NCBI GenBank assembly: GCA_027458945.1
Contig: DAIDOU010000077.1
Location: 1-7,818, forward strand
Direction: 5' to 3'
Length of the DNA: 7,818 nt
DNA from: Acidobacteriota bacterium
GTDB lineage: Bacteria > Acidobacteriota > Thermoanaerobaculia > Thermoanaerobaculales > Thermoanaerobaculaceae
The position numbers and the translations under genes are program-made. This document shows, in pieces, positions 4,027-7,818 of the stretch. Each line of letters opens with the position of its first letter. Positions within the stretch are counted from its first letter, which is position 1. The notes under the pieces were generated by a model. The model was not told the origin of the DNA. It saw nothing but the letters and a program-made list of their open reading frames with translations, and did not search any database.

Positions 4027-6750
4027 TCACCCCTCCGTCCGCCCGGCTTCCCGCGCGGTCGCGGCCGGCCCCTCGGCGCGGATCTCCGGCGGCGGTCCGC
4101 CGAGCGGCAGCGTCAGCGAGAACACGGCGCCTCCGCCAGACCGGTTGGCCGCGGTGATCCTCCCTCCGTGCGCCACCGCGACCGCCCGGGCGATCGCCAG
4201 ACCGAGACCGGCGCCCGGCTGCCCGTTCTCCGGAGCCCTCCGGTAGAACTTCTCGAACACGCGCTGCTCCTCGCCGGCCGCCAATCCGGGCCCGCGGTCG
4301 CCCACCTCGAGGACGAGGGCGTCGGCCTCGACCCGCGCCGCGATCTCGATCGGCGAGCCGGCCGGAGTGTACTTGAGGGCGTTGTCCAGCAAGTTGACCA
4401 GCGCCTGTGCCACCAGGCTCGCGTCGATGGCGACCAGCGGCAGCGCGGCGGGCACGCTGGTTTCGACCTCGCGCCCGGCCAGTCTCCCTTCGACCTGACC
4501 GAGGGCGGCGCCCACCACCTCCTCGACCGGCTGCCACTCGCGCCGCAGCACGATGGCGCCCGCCTCCAGGCGTGTCATGTCGAGCAGGTTGCCGATGAAC
4601 CGGTTCAGGCGCTCGGCTTGATCGTTGATCGACTGCAGGAGGTCGCGGCGCGTCTCGGCCGGCAGCGACGCCGGGTTGCGCAGCAGCGTGCTGGAGGCGC
4701 CGGCGATCGCGGCCAGTGGCGTGCGCAGATCGTGGGAGACCGACGACAGCAGGACGCTGCGAGTCCTCTCGGTCTCCGCCTGGAGCAGCGCCGTCTGCGC
4801 CTCGGCGGCGAGGTTGGTTCGCTCCACGGCGAGCGCGATCTGGTTCGCGAACGCCTCCAGGAGGTGGACGCGCTCGGAGTCCAGCGGCCCGGCGCCCGGT
4901 CCCAGGCCGATCACCCCGACGCAACCGCTGGAAACCAGCAGCGGCAGGTAAAGCGCCACGCTTCCGGGCAGGGTGGTGGTCCCGAGCCCGGCCCTCTCGC
5001 CGTGGTCGAGGCACCACTGCGCGACCGAGAGCTCCTTGGGGTCGCGGGTGAACGGCACCCCGCCGGAGTAGGCCTCCCCGAGGCGACCGTCGGTGTGCGG
5101 CAGCAGGATCACCACCTGCCTCCCGAACACCTCGGCGAGGTGGTGCCCGGCGACCCGCACGACCTCGTACGTCTCGCCGGCGCTGGCGCAGGCGCGGCTG
5201 ACGGCGTACAGCGCTGCCGTCCGCTGCTCGCGCGCCCGCGCGGCCTCGGCCTGGTCGCGCACGCGCGCCGCGAGGTTCGCGATCACCAGCGCCACCGCCA
5301 ACATCACCGCGAACGTCAACGCGTACTGCGTGTCGCCGACCGCGAACGTGAAGCGGGGCGGCACGAAGAAGAAGTCGAACGCCGCGACGCTCAGCACCGA
5401 CGACAGCGCGGCGGGGCCGCGCCCCGCGCGCAGCGCGACGACGAGGACGCCGAGCAGGTACAGCATGATGATGTTGGCCAGCGCTAGGTGCTCGGCCAGG
5501 ACGGCCGCGAGCAGCGTGCACAGGGTGATGGTCCCCACCGCGAACCCGTACGCGGGCCACCGGCTGTGCGCCCGGCGGGCGGTCGGCTCGTGGCGCTCCT
5601 CGTCCTCGGTCCTCCCGGTGATCACGTACACGTCGATGTCGCCGCTGCCGCGCACGAGTCGCTCGACGAACGAGCCGTGCAGGAGCGTCCGCCAGCGCGG
5701 CTCCGCCGGCTTGCCGACGACCAGCTTGGTCACGTTGCGGCGGCGCGCGTAGGCGAGGATCTCCTCGACCTCGTCGCCGCCGCTCAGGGTGGCGGTTTCG
5801 GCGCCGAGCTGCTCCGCCAGCCGCAGCGTCCGCTCGAGCTGCTCGCGGTCCGCAGCGGCGAGGTGGAGCTGCGCCGACGTCTCGACGTACACGGCCACCC
5901 ACTCGGCCTGAAGGCGCGCCGCCATCCGCCGAGCCGCCCGGATGAGGCGGACCGCGTACGGGCTCGGGCCGACGCAGACGAGCACGCGCTCGGCGGTCGG
6001 CCACGTCTCGCGGACCGCATGGTCGCGGCGGTAGCGCTGCATCTGGGCGTCCACCCGCTCCGCGGTGCGCCGCAGCGCCAGCTCGCGCAGGGCGATCAGG
6101 TTGCCCTCGCGGAAGAAGTTCTCCGCCGCCGCTGCGGCCATCTCGGGGATGTACACCTTGCCATCGCCGAGGCGTTTGCGCAGCTCCTCGGCCGGCAGGT
6201 CCACCAGCTCGATCTCGTCGGCGCGGTCGAGCGCCGCGTCGGGGACGGTCTCGCGGACGATCACGCCGGTGATCTGCGCGACCACGTCGTTGAGGCTGTC
6301 GAGATGCTGGACGTTCAGCGTCGTGTACACGTCGACCCCGGCGCACAGCAGCTCCTCGACGTCGCGGTACCGCTTGGCGTGGCGCGAACCCGGCGCGTTC
6401 GTGTGCGCCAGCTCGTCCACCACCACGAGCCCAGGCCGCCGCTCGAGCGCCAGGTCGAGGTCGAACTCCTCCAGGCGCGTGCCGCGGTAGGAGAGCTGGC
6501 GCCGCGGCAGGACTTCGAGGCCCTCGAGCAGCGCCGCGGTCTCGCGACGCCCGTGCGTCTCGACCCAGCCGACGAAAACGTCGACGCCCTCGGCCCGGCG
6601 GGCGCGCGCCGCCTCCAGCATCGTGTACGTCTTGCCGACCCCCGGGGCGGCGCCGAAAAAAACCTTGAGCTTCCCCTGCGCCTTCCGCGTCTCCTCCGCC
6701 TGCACGCGGGCGAGCAGCTCGTCGGGATCGGGTCGCCGTGGCTCGCTCAT
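4027..6750 (-). CDS. kdpD: KdpD sensor histidine kinase
   Basis: 907 residues, full length for KdpD, acting in the inner membrane as sensor kinase/phosphatase for KdpE under K+ limitation. Domains in order: KdpD N-terminal domain (about 22-230) with P-loop GAAPGVGKT (33-41) and VVVDELAHTNAPGSRHAKRY; universal-stress-like domain (about 254-378) with VVGKP; four membrane helices (about 400-492, DUF4118 type); GAF-like domain (about 515-640); HisKA with SVSHDLRTPLA, phospho-accepting H673; ATPase domain with N box NLLDNALKYTP (N786), DRGPGL (818-823) and GAGLGLAIA. All catalytic motifs are intact. Start is ATG 6748-6750, with GGGGGA about 15 bases upstream, and it is 21 bases after kdpC. A run of seven T residues encodes part of KVFFG (about codons 29-33), unusual in such GC-rich DNA but in frame. 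Confidence 0.96.
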   Translation of the reverse strand: MSEPRRPDPDELLARVQAEETRKAQGKLKVFFGAAPGVGKTYTMLEAARARRAEGVDVFVGWVETHGRRETAALLEGLEVLPRRQLSYRGTRLEEFDLDLALERRPGLVVVDELAHTNAPGSRHAKRYRDVEELLCAGVDVYTTLNVQHLDSLNDVVAQITGVIVRETVPDAALDRADEIELVDLPAEELRKRLGDGKVYIPEMAAAAAENFFREGNLIALRELALRRTAERVDAQMQRYRRDHAVRETWPTAERVLVCVGPSPYAVRLIRAARRMAARLQAEWVAVYVETSAQLHLAAADREQLERTLRLAEQLGAETATLSGGDEVEEILAYARRRNVTKLVVGKPAEPRWRTLLHGSFVERLVRGSGDIDVYVITGRTEDEERHEPTARRAHSRWPAYGFAVGTITLCTLLAAVLAEHLALANIIMLYLLGVLVVALRAGRGPAALSSVLSVAAFDFFFVPPRFTFAVGDTQYALTFAVMLAVALVIANLAARVRDQAEAARAREQRTAALYAVSRACASAGETYEVVRVAGHHLAEVFGRQVVILLPHTDGRLGEAYSGGVPFTRDPKELSVAQWCLDHGERAGLGTTTLPGSVALYLPLLVSSGCVGVIGLGPGAGPLDSERVHLLEAFANQIALAVERTNLAAEAQTALLQAETERTRSVLLSSVSHDLRTPLAAIAGASSTLLRNPASLPAETRRDLLQSINDQAERLNRFIGNLLDMTRLEAGAIVLRREWQPVEEVVGAALGQVEGRLAGREVETSVPAALPLVAIDASLVAQALVNLLDNALKYTPAGSPIEIAARVEADALVLEVGDRGPGLAAGEEQRVFEKFYRRAPENGQPGAGLGLAIARAVAVAHGGRITAANRSGGGAVFSLTLPLGGPPPEIRAEGPAATAREAGRTEG

Positions 6751-6771
6751 ATCGTTGGCCGTCCCCCAATT

Positions 6772-7380
6772 CTAGACGCCCGGCCGGCGAACCCTACCCG
6801 GCCCGCGTCCGTTGCCGGCGTCGAGGGCGAGGTTGAGGAGCAGCACGTTGACGCGCGGCTCGCCCAGGATTCCGAGCGTCGGGGCGACCGCGTGTGTCTC
6901 CACCAACGTGCGGACGCTCGCCTCACTCATGCCGCGCGCCCTGGCCACCCGCGGCACCTGCACCAGGGCGGCGGCGACGCTGATGTCGGGATCGAGGCCG
7001 CTCGCCGAGGCGGTCACCAGGTCGGCGGGGATCGGCCCCGTCAGCGAGGGGTCCGCCGCGCGCAGCGCCGCGACCCGGGCCCGCACGAGATCCAGCAGCG
7101 CGGGGTTGGTCGGGCCGAGGTTCGAGCCGGAGGACGCCGAGGCGTCGTACGGCACCGGGGACGTGGCCGACGGCCGGCCCCAGAAATAGGCGGGCGCGGA
7201 GAACGGTTGGCCGATCAGGCGCGAGCCGCGGGTGCGGCCGTCGACGACCACGAGCGAGCCGCCGGCGTTGGCCGGCCAGACGACCTGCGCGACACCGGTG
7301 ACGGCGAGCGGGTAAACCACGCCGGTCAGCACGTGCAGGGCAACGAGCAGGACGAGGGCGGGACGCAGCTGGGAACCCAT
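6772..7380 (-). CDS. kdpC: KdpC, accessory subunit of the K+-transporting KdpFABC ATPase
   Basis: 202 residues, close to the usual length of about 190. One N-terminal membrane anchor (about 6-30: RPALVLLVALHVLTGVVYPL) is followed by a periplasmic domain. Family motifs seen: GSRLIGQPF, FWGRPSATSPVPYDASASSGSNLGPTNP, the LVTASASGLDPDIS block and VARARG. KdpC binds KdpA/KdpB and stabilises the pump. I choose ATG 7378-7380 over the GTG at 7395 because GAGGAGA (7387-7393) sits six bases upstream and the family begins near here; the GTG would place that site inside the gene. The ribosome-binding site overlaps the kdpB stop, implying coupling. It is followed after 21 bases by kdpD, one of the usual kdp orders (BCDE). 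Confidence 0.96.
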   Translation of the reverse strand: MGSQLRPALVLLVALHVLTGVVYPLAVTGVAQVVWPANAGGSLVVVDGRTRGSRLIGQPFSAPAYFWGRPSATSPVPYDASASSGSNLGPTNPALLDLVRARVAALRAADPSLTGPIPADLVTASASGLDPDISVAAALVQVPRVARARGMSEASVRTLVETHAVAPTLGILGEPRVNVLLLNLALDAGNGRGPGRVRRPGV

Positions 7381-7386
7381 GACTTC

Positions 7387-7391
7387 TCTCC

Positions 7392-7393
<2 letters not shown>
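7387..7393 (-). promoter_or_regulatory. Ribosome-binding site deciding the kdpC start
   Basis: GAGGAGA on the minus strand, six bases before the ATG at 7380, overlapping the kdpB TGA (7392-7394). It argues against the in-frame GTG at 7393-7395. Confidence 0.7.

Positions 7394-7818
<425 letters not shown>

Noticed and set aside
6656..6662. Run of seven A (T in the coding strand) in kdpD as a phase-variation tract
   Set aside because: It is in frame, encodes the conserved KVFFG of the P-loop region, and is short; nothing indicates slippage.
3995..6769. A 924-residue minus-strand open frame overlapping kdpD
   Set aside because: It is a frame shadow of kdpD; its translation is almost entirely Arg/Ala/Gly/Pro, whereas the kdpD frame carries all domain motifs.

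Overview
This is a high-GC bacterial chromosome fragment. Sampled 60-base blocks give 45/60 G+C at 4441-4500 and 43/60 at 6061-6120. It carries the 3' part of a kdp potassium-uptake operon and the end of a membrane fatty-acid desaturase gene. The phylum cannot be fixed from this sequence; a high-GC soil or environmental bacterium is a reasonable guess.

Layout, left to right. (1) 1-402, plus strand: C-terminal part of an acyl-lipid desaturase. (2) 440-865, minus strand: a truncated second copy of the 3' end of kdpE, convergent with the desaturase. (3) 866-1176: no gene; it holds a palindromic repeat cluster and a long inverted repeat. (4) 1177-2879, minus strand: a lower-GC cassette (32/60 at 1381-1440, 36/60 at 2641-2700). 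In transcription order it has an unrecognised 185-codon gene that appears frameshifted, a hidden 37-residue hydrophobic peptide gene, an unrecognised 98-residue CxxC protein, and two tandem SdpI-family membrane proteins. The first three are chained by TGATG stop/start overlaps. (5) 2880-3323: no gene; it holds a 7-mer repeated three times, a candidate promoter, a hairpin and a 7-bp-period tandem repeat. (6) 3324-7818, minus strand: kdpE, kdpD, kdpC and the 3' end of kdpB, tightly packed and transcribed right to left.

The kdp genes form one standard system. KdpB is the ATPase subunit and KdpC the accessory subunit of the K+ pump. KdpD senses K+ limitation or turgor and phosphorylates KdpE, which activates the operon. 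All expected catalytic residues are visible in KdpD and KdpE.

The most interesting part is the cassette between the two kdpE 3' ends. It pairs a very small membrane peptide gene with two homologues of SdpI, the membrane immunity protein of the Bacillus SDP toxin, and it is bracketed by direct copies (about 426 bp) of the kdpE 3' end. It could be a small peptide/immunity unit acquired by insertion or duplication at kdpE. That function is inference; no SdpA, SdpB or recognisable SdpC homologue is visible.
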